Assembly: GCA_963718315.1 (NCBI GenBank)
Contig: CAVQZC010000012.1
Location: 682,001 to 746,000, forward strand
Source: CAVQZC01 sp963718315
Lineage (GTDB): Bacteria > Actinomycetota > Thermoleophilia > Gaiellales > JAICJC01
Length of the DNA stretch: 64,000 bases
Direction of reading: 5' to 3'
In this document: piece by piece, positions 49,319-58,669 of the stretch
How the letters are laid out: each line of letters begins with the position of its first letter
Position numbering within the stretch: the stretch's first letter is position 1
Translations under genes and position numbers: made by a program
The notes under the pieces: model-generated
Databases searched by the model: none
What the model saw: the letters and a program-made list of their open reading frames with translations, nothing else
What the model was told of the DNA's origin: nothing

Positions 49319-51290
49319 ATGTCGGGGCCGCCCGGCCGCTCGACGCTTCCGCGTTCTAGGCGCTGGATCGCGGCGCTGGCCGCGGCGGCCGTTGCCGCCT
49401 CCGCTGTACCTGGCTGCTCCTGCGCTCGCCGCTTCGCCCCGCCTGACCCAGGCGCAGGCGATCCAGATCGCCGCCGCCGACCCGCTGGTTGCGCAGGTGC
49501 AGGCGGCGAACCTGGGCGCCCACTGGCAGGCGTTCTTCCACAAGTCAAAGCACCAGTGGCTGGTCGTGCTCGAGCCGCTGGGCAAGAACGAGGTGCTGGC
49601 GTCCGTGCGGATCGACGACGTCACGGGCAAGCTGCTCGGCCAGCGTATCGGCGGAGGGCTGGGGCCGCCGCGGCTGACCGCGAGCCAGGCGGCCAGGCTG
49701 GCGCTGCGCAGCGGCGCGCTTCGGAGCTGGCTCGGGCTCTACCACGGCGTGTCGCACAGCGCCGACCTGGGTGATGACCGGGTCTGGACGATCAGCTACT
49801 ACGCGGACAGCAACGAGATCGCCGAGGTGCGGGTCGACGACACCCTGATGGCGCTGCAGGGAGTCCGCACCGGCCCGCAGGTGGGGTGGATGCTGGCCCG
49901 CGGGGAGCCGGGCTCCTACGGGCGGCTCGTCAACCGCTGGTGGCTGTTCATCCCGTTGTGCGCACTGTTCGTGGCGGGCCTGATGAACTGGCGCCGGCCG
50001 GTCTCGCTGCGAACGCTCGACCTGCTGGTGCTGGTCTCCTTCGGCATCTCCCTGATCTTCTTCGACCACGCCAACCTGTTCCTGGCCACGCCGCTGGTCT
50101 ACCCGCCGATGATCTACCTGATCGCCCGCGGCGTACGGGTCGGGTTCAGCCACGCCGGGCGCGGGGTCGACGTCGGGCCCACGCACGCCCTCGTCCTGGT
50201 GGCGCTGACGTTCGGGCTGATCGGATTCCGCCTGGGGCTGAACAACCAGAACTCGAACATCCTCGACGTCGGCTACGCCAGCGTCGTCGGCGCCGACCGG
50301 CTCCTCAACCGGACGGTCCCGTACGGCCACATGCCGTCGACCACGAGCCGGCCGTGCGGGGGGCGGTACGGAAACGGCGACCCGATCGGCTACATCCAGG
50401 CCGATGGCCACTGCGAGTCGCCGGTCGGCGCCGGCGACACCTATGGGCCTGCCGTGTACCTGGCCTACGTGCCCGCGGTGGCGGCCGTCGGCTGGAGCGG
50501 CAAGTGGGACAGCGTGCCGGCCGCGCACGTTGCGGCCTGTGCGTTCGACCTGCTCGCGATCGCCGGCCTGTTTGTGGCCGGGTGGCGGCTGGCCAACGCC
50601 CGCATCGGCGTGCTGATGGCGTTCGCCTGGGCAGCCAACCCGTTCACGCTCTATGCGCTCAACATGAACACCAACGACGCCCTTGTCGGCGCGCTGCTGG
50701 CGTGGGCGATGGCGCTGCTCTCGATACCCGCGGCGCGGGGCGCGCTGCTGGCCGCGGCGGGGCTCGCCAAGCTGGGGCCGCTGGCGCTGATCCCGTTGTT
50801 CCTCTCGCTCCGCCGGCGCGTGCCGGCGATCGTCGGGTTCGTGGTCACGGCGCTGGCGCTCTCGTCCTTCGTGCTGTTTGCCCACAACGGCCTGCGGGTG
50901 TTCTGGGACCGGACGATCTCCTACCAGCTCCACCGGGTGACGCCGATGTCGCTGTGGACGATCGGCAGCTACCACCCCGGCTGGCCGAACCTGCACTGGG
51001 TGCAGCAGGTGGCTCAGGTCGCCGTCATCGTCGGCTGCCTGCTGCTGTTCGTGCTCCCCCGCGGGCCCAAGGACGCCGCCCAGGTGGCCGCCCTCGGCGG
51101 CGCCGCCCTGATCGCCACCCAGGCGGTGGCGAGCTACTGGTTCTACCCCTACATCTGCTGGTGGCTGCCGATGATCGTGCTCGGCCTACTGCTGCCCCGG
51201 GGCGGTCGGGAGGGCTCGGCCGCCGGTCCCGCGATGCGGTACTCGAGCCATACCGGCCCGCAGGAGCCTAGTCAGTCTCCCGCAGCCTGA
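49319..51290 (+). CDS. PepSY-like domain and polytopic glycosyltransferase-like protein
   Basis: The main frame (from TTG 49392) encodes 632 residues: a periplasmic region with LTQAQAIQIAAADP and a second PepSY-like unit, then eleven or so helices with NNQNSNILDVGYA and a loop ending in CGGRYGNGDP, resembling GT-C or GT87-type mannosyltransferases. The catalytic acidic residue is not identified. A convincing signal peptide (RRWIAALAAAAVAASAV) lies in another frame from ATG 49319 and would join near 49405-49415 through one indel. The start is therefore uncertain. It converges on the metallophosphoesterase gene with a 23-base overlap. Confidence 0.65.
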
Positions 51291-52050
51291 ACGGCTCGAT
51301 CGCGACCGCTCTGCCGTCCGCGTCGCAGTCCACGAGCGCGCCCTCGATCCGGACATCGCCGTCGGCGGGCTGGAACCGCACCGGCATCTGGGTCGTGAAC
51401 CGGCGCAGGATGAGGTCGGTCTGGACGCCGATCACCGAGTCGTGCGGCCCGGTCATGCCGGCGTCGGTCATGTAGGCCGTGCCGCCGGGCAGCACGGTGG
51501 CGTCGTTGGTCTGCACATGCGTGTGAGTCCCGATGACCGCGGTCACGCGGCCGTCCAGCAGCCGGCCCATTGCGACCTTCTCGCTGGTCGCCTCGGCGTG
51601 GAAGTCGAAGACCACGACCGGGGCTTCGCCTCGGGCCTCTTCGGCCAGCTCGAGGGCGACGTCGAACGGGCTGACCGCGGGGTCGAGGAACAGCTTGCCC
51701 AGCAGGTTGACGACGGCCACCTGCGTGCCGTCGGCGGCGGTCGCCGTCGCCATGCCGCGCCCCGGCGCGCTGTCGGGGTAGTTGGCCGGCCGGACAATGC
51801 GCGCCTGTGTCCCCAGGTACGGGTAGACCTCGCGCTGCCGGAAGGCGTGATTTCCCAGGGTGATCAGGTCGACCCCGGAGGCCAGCAGCCGGTCGGCCAG
51901 CCGGCCGGTGATACCGACTCCGTCAGCGGCGTTCTCTGCGTTGGCGATGACCATGTCGATCTCGCGCTCGGCACGCAGGCGGGGCAGCCGCTGCTCGACC
52001 ATGCGCCGGCCGGGCGCCGCGAAGATGTCTGCGATGAACAGGATCCGCAC
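51268..52050 (-). CDS. YmdB/TIGR00282 family metallophosphoesterase
   Basis: A 260-residue di-metal phosphoesterase. Metal ligands are seen in FIADIFAAPGRR, IANAENAADGVGIT, LITLGNHAF, FDFHAEATSEK and VIGTHTHVQTND. Family members hydrolyse 2',3'-cyclic or 3',5'-cyclic nucleotides and influence RNA turnover. GTG 52050 lies four bases after the start predicted from TATAGA. Length is typical of the family. Confidence 0.92.
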   Translation of the reverse strand: MRILFIADIFAAPGRRMVEQRLPRLRAEREIDMVIANAENAADGVGITGRLADRLLASGVDLITLGNHAFRQREVYPYLGTQARIVRPANYPDSAPGRGMATATAADGTQVAVVNLLGKLFLDPAVSPFDVALELAEEARGEAPVVVFDFHAEATSEKVAMGRLLDGRVTAVIGTHTHVQTNDATVLPGGTAYMTDAGMTGPHDSVIGVQTDLILRRFTTQMPVRFQPADGDVRIEGALVDCDADGRAVAIEPFRLRETD

Positions 52051-52062
52051 GTGCTAGATCAT

Positions 52063-52860
52063 CTATAGCAGCGGCGACGCGCCGGGCGCGCGTGAGAGCT
52101 CGATCGCGACGTGGTTGCCGGCATCAGACGTGTACTTGGCGACCGTCTGGGAGATCACGTGGGACAGGTCGACAACGGTGCCCAGCTTCGTCCGCGAGGA
52201 CGTCACCTGGCTGCCGACGCGCACGGTCGCGGGCACGCGAATGTTGCTGACGTCGACAAGCACGGCAGGGGCGGCGGTGGGGCGGATCTGGACGATGCTC
52301 CCGTACGCAGGGTTGGCGCTGCCGTTCAGCACCCGCGGCTGAATCGCCACCACCTGGCCGGAGACCGGGGCGTAGACGTGCGTGCCGGCCGGTGCTCCCA
52401 CGTCGAGCTCGGCGGTGTCCGGGCCGCCGGCGCTGTTGTCCACGTAGTAGGCGGGGCCGGAGCCGGAGCCGCCGCCGAACAGCGTGTCGCCCAGCCGGGC
52501 GAGGAAGCCGGCGTTCTTCTGGTGGCCGGACGGCTGCAGCGGGATCGCCGAGGGATCGCCGGTGCCGTGGTAGACGATCGCGGTCACGCGGCCTTTGGTT
52601 ATGGGCAGCGATAGCACGAGCGATCCAGCGCTGGCGATCTCCACCGGGCTGGGAGCGGTATCGGGGGACAGGACGGCGGCATTTGCAGCCGCGACACCTG
52701 GTGGTGAGGAGTGCGAGCCGTCGCGCATCAGGCCGGCTGCCAGGGCAGCGGTCAGCACCAGCGCGAAGGCCAGCCCGCCCAGCCGGCGGACGCGGCGCGC
52801 GCGTGCGTCCCGGCGCTCGGCCCGGCGCGGGTAACGACGCTGGTGGCGGCCGGCACTCAC
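52063..52860 (-). CDS. Membrane-anchored M23/LytM-like protein lacking catalytic residues
   Basis: A 265-residue protein: Arg-rich cytosolic start, one helix (about 29-45), an extracellular region and a C-terminal beta-domain with ELDVGAPAGTHVYAPVSGQVV, which resembles LytM/M23. The zinc-binding HxxxD and HxH motifs are not recognisable, so it is probably non-catalytic and may bind or regulate wall hydrolases. The GTG start coincides with the base predicted from TAGGCT (52867-52872), directly beside repeat copy B. YmdB follows 12 bases downstream. Confidence 0.65.
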   Translation of the reverse strand: MSAGRHQRRYPRRAERRDARARRVRRLGGLAFALVLTAALAAGLMRDGSHSSPPGVAAANAAVLSPDTAPSPVEIASAGSLVLSLPITKGRVTAIVYHGTGDPSAIPLQPSGHQKNAGFLARLGDTLFGGGSGSGPAYYVDNSAGGPDTAELDVGAPAGTHVYAPVSGQVVAIQPRVLNGSANPAYGSIVQIRPTAAPAVLVDVSNIRVPATVRVGSQVTSSRTKLGTVVDLSHVISQTVAKYTSDAGNHVAIELSRAPGASPLL

Positions 52861-52872
52861 CATCCCAGCCTA

Positions 52873-53076
52873 GATGATTGACCGGTATCTCGCGTGGGTC
52901 CTGGGTGGCGAGAACCGAGTCTCGCAAGGACGCAGGGAGCGTCAATACCGGATCGTATTGACGCGACTGAGGACGCCGCGAGGCGACAGTTCGCAGCCAC
53001 AGCCACCCACACGGTCGGCCCGGCATCCCGAACCTGTCGCTGCGGCCAGGCCCGCGGGGGATGCCGGTCAATCATC
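52873..53076 (-). repeat. Structured repeat, copy B
   Basis: A 204-base inverted relative of copy A. Ends pair perfectly: GATTGACCGG (52876-52885) with CCGGTCAATC (53064-53073). The internal palindrome is perfect here: GCGTCAATAC (52939-52948) and GTATTGACGC (52955-52964). The blocks CCCGCGGGCCTGGCCGC and GGTTCTCGCCACCCAGGAC are shared with copy A. The inner end touches the -10 (TAGGCT) of the M23-like gene. The 128 bases between it and the next gene show no ORF. Confidence 0.85.
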
Positions 53077-53204
53077 TCGCCCATCGCCTTTCGAGGTGGC
53101 GCGCTCGCGCTCCCCGGATACCCGATCTTTGCGGGTAATTTGCGGGCTCTCGGCGCCCGTTTCGGGTCATGGGAACCGCCGGACCGCGTGGTAGCATGGC
53201 CGTA

Positions 53205-54533
53205 ATGCCGACTCAGACCCCGCGGAAGTTCACGGTCCCGCGGTGGGTGCAACTCGTGGGCCTTCCGCTCCTGGTGGTCGGGCTCTGGGAGTTTCTCTCG
53301 GCGGTGGGGACGGCGGTGTTCATCTTCGTGATCGCGGCTCTGATCGCGATCTTGCTGAACCCCATCGTGCGTGCGTTCACGCGCTTTCGGCTGCCGCGGC
53401 CGCTCGCTGTCGCCACCGTCTACCTCTTGTTTGCCGTGATCCTGGGTGCAATCGCCGTCGTGGTCGCGACGGTGGTTGCCAACCAGGTCCAGGACGTCTC
53501 CTCGCTGGTGCAGAAGGAGCTGACGGTGCAGCCTGGGCAGACCGGCACCCCCGCCGAGCACAAGATCGAGCACCTCCAGACCTGGCTGAACACGCACAAC
53601 CTCGGCCGCATCCACATCAAGCAGCTCGGCAACGAGGTCACCCGGCGCGTCCAGACGCTCGACGTCAAGCAGTACACCGGCCGCGCGGTGAGCATCGCTC
53701 AGGGGGTCGTGGTCGGCGTCTTCGAGAGCCTGTTCGACACCGTGCTGGTGATCGTGATCTCGATCTACATGCTCCTCGACACGCCCCGGCTGTCGCGCTT
53801 CCTGCACCGTCTGTTCCCGGGCAACCGGCCGGAAGACGATCTCATCCAGCGGTGCGAGAAGGCGCTCATCTCCTACGTGCGCGGCCAGACGCTGGTGTGC
53901 CTGGTGATCGGCACCACGGCCGGCGTCGGCATGTACCTGCTGGGCCTGCTCGGCGTGTTCCCCGGGGGCTCGGACTACGCCCTGGCGTTCGGCGCGTGGG
54001 CTGCCGCTGTGGAGGTCGTCCCCTACATCGGTCCGTGGCTGGGCGCGGTGCCGCCGCTGGTGGTGGCGCTGCTCCACTCGCCCGGCGCGGCTCTCGCCGT
54101 TGCCCTGGTGTTCCTGTTCATCCATCAGGTCGAGGGCCACATCGTCATCCCCAAGCTGATGGGCAGCGCGGTCCGCGTCCACCCGCTGGTGGTCATCTTC
54201 ACCCTGCTCGCGGCCGGCGACCTGTTCGGGCTCGGCGGCGTCCTCATCTGCCTGCCGCTGCTGGCTGTCGGCCGTGAGGTGGCGGCGTTCCTGAGCGAGC
54301 GGATCGATTTCGAGTCCTGGCGCGACCAGCTGCTTCCGCTGGGGGGCGTCAACGTCGAGCCGGCGACGGCGCCGCAGGCCGACCCATCCGAGGCCGCTGA
54401 GGCAGTGACCAGGGTGATTCCTGCTCCCGGAACGGCCGCCGGTGACGGCGGGCCGGCGCAGGACACCGGGCCCCAGCGTCCAGGCTCGGGCTCGGCCGAC
54501 CCGAGCGTGGGCAAGCTGGCGCCCGAGTCCTGA
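53205..54533 (+). CDS. AI-2E family transporter (PerM-like)
   Basis: A 442-residue membrane protein of the AI-2 exporter/PerM family with about eight helices. IAALIAILLNPIVRAFTR near residue 35, SIYMLLDTPRLSRFL near 190 and VEVVPYIGPWLGAVPP near 270 are conserved features, with HQVEGHIVIPKLMG near 308. The C-terminal 80 residues are Pro/Ala-rich and disordered. ATG 53205 is 13 bases after the start of TAGCAT; the in-frame ATG at 53169 lies upstream of that promoter. The substrate is undetermined in most members. Confidence 0.9.
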   Translation: MPTQTPRKFTVPRWVQLVGLPLLVVGLWEFLSAVGTAVFIFVIAALIAILLNPIVRAFTRFRLPRPLAVATVYLLFAVILGAIAVVVATVVANQVQDVSSLVQKELTVQPGQTGTPAEHKIEHLQTWLNTHNLGRIHIKQLGNEVTRRVQTLDVKQYTGRAVSIAQGVVVGVFESLFDTVLVIVISIYMLLDTPRLSRFLHRLFPGNRPEDDLIQRCEKALISYVRGQTLVCLVIGTTAGVGMYLLGLLGVFPGGSDYALAFGAWAAAVEVVPYIGPWLGAVPPLVVALLHSPGAALAVALVFLFIHQVEGHIVIPKLMGSAVRVHPLVVIFTLLAAGDLFGLGGVLICLPLLAVGREVAAFLSERIDFESWRDQLLPLGGVNVEPATAPQADPSEAAEAVTRVIPAPGTAAGDGGPAQDTGPQRPGSGSADPSVGKLAPES

Positions 54534-54556
54534 CCCGCCTCCGCCCCGTCCAGGCC

Positions 54557-55936
54557 TCAGACGTCAGACGGGCGCGGGGTGGCCGACGGCATGGTCGGCG
54601 CCAGTGCGTCCTGGTTCGACGGAGCCAGGTCGGCGGCCAGCTCGAACGCCTCCAGAGCGGCCTCGGCGCGGCCCAGGCGCTTCAGGAACTTGCCGTACCA
54701 GCGGTACGCCTTGGCCAGCTCCCGCGTCCAGCCGTTCTGGCGACGGATGGCGTCGATGGCCTCGGTGTAGGCGCGCTCGGCGCGCTCCACCTCACCCAGC
54801 TCGTCGTACACGCGTGCCAGCACCAGGTAGGCGTCGCCGAGCTGGCCCGGCATCGCGCCGCTGCCCAGCAGCTCCACACCCTCCCGGGCCTTCGCCGCTG
54901 CTTCCTCGCGATCGCCGCGCTGGAGCGCCAGCCGCGCCTCCTCCACGACGACGAAGCCGAGGTCTAGGGCGCTGGGCCGCGAGCCCAGCAGCGACCGGGC
55001 CGCAGCCAGGTGGTCAGCCGCGCGGTCGGTCTCCGAGGCGTCGAGCAGATTCTGTGCGTAGAGCAGATGCGCATCGGACAACGCGTCGTTGTCGTCGATC
55101 AGCTCGTAGATGGCCAGCGCGCGGTCGGCATAGGCGATCGCCTGGGCGACCTGCCCGGTCGAGGCGTACAGCCGCGACAGCGAGTAGTACGCGCGGGCAC
55201 GGCTCTCCAGGTCGACCTCCTCGGCGCCGTCCTTGAGCGCCTCTGCCAGCACCGATCCGGCGCTGCCGTAGTCGCCGGCGTCGGTGTACGCCCGGCTCAG
55301 CAGCAGCGTGTAGCGCACGAGCTTGGCCAGGTCGCGGCCCGGCTGGGAGCGCAGGCGCGCGGCGCAGTCGTCCATCAGGGCGATGGCGCGGGCCGTGTCG
55401 CCCGACGCGACGTAGAGCCGCGCCAGCTCGATGTAGAGGTCGGGCCGCTGCGCCGGGTTCGGCGGGTCGCCGACCTCGGTGGCGTGCTCGAGCAGCTCGA
55501 CCGCCTGGCGGTCCTGCCCGCGGCGGGCGGCGATCAGCCCGAGGCCCTCGTAGGCCTCGCTCATGCGCTCGCCGTCGGCCTCCACCTCTGCCTCGCGCAT
55601 GACGCCGCGCAGCAGATCCTCGGCCTGGTCGTAGTTTTCCAGGCGGATCATCATCATCGCGTCCAGCACCTCGAGCGACCGCACGGTCTGCTGGGTGGAC
55701 ATCTCGCCTGTCAGCTCCTCGGGGGTGACCCCAAGCCGGGCGGCGATCTCCTTCAGCACGCGCGGGCTGGGACGCCGGTCGCCGGCCTCGATCCGGGCCA
55801 GGTAGCTGTACGAGCAGCCGTCGAAGGACAGGTCGCGCTGCGTCATGGCGCGTTTCCGCCTCAGATGACGGATACGGGCGCCGAGCTTGCGCAGAGCTTC
55901 GTTCGAATAGTCAACTTCTTGTTCGTGCTGGTCCAC
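54557..55936 (-). CDS. XRE-type regulator with TPR repeats
   Basis: A 459-residue protein: an XRE helix-turn-helix at residues about 16-72 (LGARIRHLRRKRAMTQRDLS with YLARIEAGDRRPSP), followed by about nine TPR helical pairs to residue 440. This arrangement resembles peptide-responsive or stress-responsive regulators. It is divergent from hemB with 83 bases between starts, so it may control that operon, though no operator is evident. Confidence 0.88.
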   Translation of the reverse strand: MDQHEQEVDYSNEALRKLGARIRHLRRKRAMTQRDLSFDGCSYSYLARIEAGDRRPSPRVLKEIAARLGVTPEELTGEMSTQQTVRSLEVLDAMMMIRLENYDQAEDLLRGVMREAEVEADGERMSEAYEGLGLIAARRGQDRQAVELLEHATEVGDPPNPAQRPDLYIELARLYVASGDTARAIALMDDCAARLRSQPGRDLAKLVRYTLLLSRAYTDAGDYGSAGSVLAEALKDGAEEVDLESRARAYYSLSRLYASTGQVAQAIAYADRALAIYELIDDNDALSDAHLLYAQNLLDASETDRAADHLAAARSLLGSRPSALDLGFVVVEEARLALQRGDREEAAAKAREGVELLGSGAMPGQLGDAYLVLARVYDELGEVERAERAYTEAIDAIRRQNGWTRELAKAYRWYGKFLKRLGRAEAALEAFELAADLAPSNQDALAPTMPSATPRPSDV

Positions 55937-56019
55937 CGGTGATCCCCCCAGACGTATGCTCGTGGCAAGCTTAGAGCGCCTGGTCAGGCATGTAAAGGCC
56001 CGTGATTACAATGGCGGTC

Positions 56020-56994
56020 ATGGCTTTTCCCACCACCAGGCTGCGCCGTCTGCGCCGAACGGAGACCCTGCGCGGCATGGTGCGTGAGACGCGGGTCGAG
56101 GCGGCCGACCTGATCCAGCCCCTGTTCGTCACGCATGGCACCGACGTGGACCGCGAGATCACGTCGCTTCCGGGCCAGCGGCACCTGTCGATCGACCGGC
56201 TGGTCGAGGAGGCGGAGAAGGTGTACGACGCGGGGGTCCCGGCGATCATCCTGTTCGGACTGCCCGATCACAAGGACGAGGCGGCAACCTCCGCGTATGA
56301 CGAGGAGGGAGTCGTGCAGCTGGCACTGCGGGCGGTGCGCCGGGCCGTGCCCGAGCTGGTGCTGATCACCGACGTCTGCCTCTGCCAGTACACCTCCCAC
56401 GGCCACTGCGGCGTCCTCCGCGACGGTGTTGTTGACAACGACATCACGCTCGAGCTGCTGGCGCAGACCGCCGTTTCGCACGCCGCCGCCGGTGCGGACG
56501 TGGTCGCGCCGTCCGACATGATGGACGGCCGCGTCGGCGCAATCCGGGGAGCGCTCGACGGCGAGGGCCTGCAGGACACCGCGATCCTGGCCTACAGCGC
56601 CAAGTTCGCCTCGGCCTTCTTCGGTCCGTTCCGCGAGGCGGCCGACTCCGCGCCCCAGGAGGGTGACCGGCGCGGGTACCAGATGGACCCGGCGAACGGC
56701 AACGAAGCGGTGCGCGAGGCCCTGCTCGACGTCGAGGAGGGGGCCGACATGGTGATGGTGAAGCCGGCGCTGCCCTACCTGGACGTGATCCGGCGGGTGC
56801 GCGAGGCGACGCTGGCCCCGATCGCGGCGTATCAGGTCAGCGGTGAGTACGCCATGATCACGGCGGCTGCGGCGCGCGGGATGCTCAACGAGCGCGACGC
56901 CGCGCTCGAGGCGCTGACGGCCATCCGCCGGGCGGGCGCCGACCTGATCATCAGCTACCACGCCACCCGAGCGGCCGCGGAGTGGCTGTCGTAG
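56020..56994 (+). CDS. hemB: Porphobilinogen synthase (delta-aminolevulinate dehydratase)
   Basis: A 324-residue enzyme joining two 5-aminolevulinate molecules in tetrapyrrole synthesis. The zinc-ligand cluster DVCLCQYTSHGHCG near residue 115, the Schiff-base lysines in AYSAKFASAFFGPFR near 195 and MVKPALPYLD near 245 are all present, so it is the zinc-dependent class. ATG 56020 lies 13 bases after the start of TACAAT; the longer frame from 56002 is rejected. hemL overlaps its end by 13 bases. Confidence 0.96.
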   Translation: MAFPTTRLRRLRRTETLRGMVRETRVEAADLIQPLFVTHGTDVDREITSLPGQRHLSIDRLVEEAEKVYDAGVPAIILFGLPDHKDEAATSAYDEEGVVQLALRAVRRAVPELVLITDVCLCQYTSHGHCGVLRDGVVDNDITLELLAQTAVSHAAAGADVVAPSDMMDGRVGAIRGALDGEGLQDTAILAYSAKFASAFFGPFREAADSAPQEGDRRGYQMDPANGNEAVREALLDVEEGADMVMVKPALPYLDVIRRVREATLAPIAAYQVSGEYAMITAAAARGMLNERDAALEALTAIRRAGADLIISYHATRAAAEWLS

Positions 56995-58262
56995 GCAGCC
57001 GCAGCGAAGCGGTATCTCAGCGGCTCTACCAGCAGGCGCTCGAGCTGATGCCGGGCGGGGTGTCGAGCCCCGTCAGGGCGATGCGCTCGGTCGGCCGCGA
57101 CCATCCCCTGTTCGCCGCCCGCGGCGAGGGCGGCTGGCTGATCGACGTGGACGGCAACCGCTACGTCGACTGGGTCCAGTCCTGGGGCCCGCTGATCGCG
57201 GGACATGCCCATCCGCGTGTGGTCGCCGCGGTGACCGAGGCGGCCACCCGGGGCACCACCTTCGGCGCTCCGACAGAGCTCGAGATCGATCTCGCCCGCG
57301 CGGTCAAGGACGCGGTGCCGTCGATCGAGCTGGTGCGGTTCGTCTCCTCGGGCACCGAGGCGACGATGAGCGCCGTGCGGCTGGCCCGGGCATATACGGG
57401 CCGCACGAAGATCCTCAAGTTCACCGGGGGCTACCACGGCCACGTCGACGCCCTGCTCGCGCAGGCGGGATCGGGCCTGGCGACCCTGTCGATCCCGTCG
57501 ACGCCCGGCGTGCCCGAGGCGGTCACCGCAGACACGCTGCTCTGCGAGTACAACGATCTCGACGCCGCCCGGTCGCTGGCGGAGCGCAACGCGGAAGACC
57601 TGGCGTGCGTGATCGTCGAGCCGGTGGCGGGAAACATGGGCGTCGTCGCTCCGCGGCCAGGTTTTCTGGAGGGCGTGCGGGCGATCTGCAACGGCACCGG
57701 TGCGCTGCTGATCCTGGACGAGGTGATCACCGGGTTCCGGGTGGCCTACGGAGGCGCTCAGGAGCGGCTGGCCGTACGGGCCGACCTTACCTGCCTCGGC
57801 AAGATCGTCGGCGGCGGCCTGCCGGCCGCGGCGTTCGGCGGCCGAGGCGACGTGATGGAGCGGCTGGCGCCGCTGGGCGACGTGTACCAGGCGGGGACGC
57901 TGGCCGGCAATCCGCTGGCCATGGCCGCCGGATCGGCGACGCTCGAGCTGTTGCGGGAGGACGGCGCCTACGAGCAGCTGGAGCTGGTGTCGGCGGCGCT
58001 CGGCGACGGGCTGGCCTCCACCGGGGTGACCGTCAACCGGGTGGGGGCGATGTTGACCGGGTTCTTCCACCCGGGCCCGGTCGAGAGCTTCGCCGACGCC
58101 GCCCGCAGCGACACCGGACGCTACGCCGCGTTCCATGCCCACATGCTCGATCGCGGCGTCTACCTCGCGCCCTCGCAGTTCGAGGCCATGATGCCGAGCC
58201 TGGCGCACAGCGCCGAGCAGGTCGAGCAGACGGTGGCGGCGGCGCGGGAGTTTGGAGCGTGA
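56982..58262 (+). CDS. hemL: Glutamate-1-semialdehyde 2,1-aminomutase
   Basis: A 426-residue PLP enzyme that makes 5-aminolevulinate, feeding HemB. It contains LMPGGVSSPVRA near residue 22, FVSSGTEATMSAVRLAR near 120, GGYHGHVDALL near 148, ILDEVITGFRVAYGG near 245 and the PLP lysine in LGKIVGGGLPAAAFGG near 268. It starts with GTG inside hemB, so it is coupled. Two small genes follow with overlaps. Confidence 0.96.
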   Translation: MAVVGSRSEAVSQRLYQQALELMPGGVSSPVRAMRSVGRDHPLFAARGEGGWLIDVDGNRYVDWVQSWGPLIAGHAHPRVVAAVTEAATRGTTFGAPTELEIDLARAVKDAVPSIELVRFVSSGTEATMSAVRLARAYTGRTKILKFTGGYHGHVDALLAQAGSGLATLSIPSTPGVPEAVTADTLLCEYNDLDAARSLAERNAEDLACVIVEPVAGNMGVVAPRPGFLEGVRAICNGTGALLILDEVITGFRVAYGGAQERLAVRADLTCLGKIVGGGLPAAAFGGRGDVMERLAPLGDVYQAGTLAGNPLAMAAGSATLELLREDGAYEQLELVSAALGDGLASTGVTVNRVGAMLTGFFHPGPVESFADAARSDTGRYAAFHAHMLDRGVYLAPSQFEAMMPSLAHSAEQVEQTVAAAREFGA

Positions 58263-58669
58263 CGGTGCTCGCCGAGGTCGCCCTCCGCGCCGGTGACGCC
58301 AGCCCGTTGTGGCGGGAGGCGCTGCTCGACTCGCCCGCGCCGGAGTCGGAGTTCGCGGGCCGCTGCCCCGACGACTACCTGCTCGGGGTGGAGATGATCC
58401 GCGAGGGCTACCTGCTGCATCGCGGCCGGTCGCGGCTCTTCCGTCAGGACGATGCGGAGCTGGCACTGCTGACCGGCGACCACCTGTACGCCGCGGGACT
58501 GGTGGAGATCTGCCGGACGCGCGATCTCGAGGCGGTTGCCAGCCTGGCCGAGCTGATCGCCGCCTGTGCGGGGGCCCAGGCCGAGCCCGGCGCTGACGCC
58601 GAGCGGCTGTGGGCCGAGACCGTGTCGTCGCTGGGTCGTGGCGGCGAGGCGAGCCCGGCCGATGCCTGA
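58259..58669 (+). CDS. Hypothetical protein in the haem operon
   Basis: A 136-residue mostly helical protein with many Leu, Ala and Glu residues and a DDYLLGVEMIREGYLLHRG segment near residue 40. No family is recognised. Its GTG overlaps the hemL stop (GTGA) and its own end overlaps the next gene by eight bases, so it is clearly part of the hemB-hemL transcript. It could be a regulatory or accessory factor for tetrapyrrole synthesis, which is speculation. Confidence 0.65.
   Translation: MTVLAEVALRAGDASPLWREALLDSPAPESEFAGRCPDDYLLGVEMIREGYLLHRGRSRLFRQDDAELALLTGDHLYAAGLVEICRTRDLEAVASLAELIAACAGAQAEPGADAERLWAETVSSLGRGGEASPADA

Noticed and set aside
52046..52070. TAGATGATC near the ymdB start as a third copy of the repeat end.
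   Set aside because: Only nine bases match and there is no internal repeat sequence; it is better explained as the ymdB promoter region.
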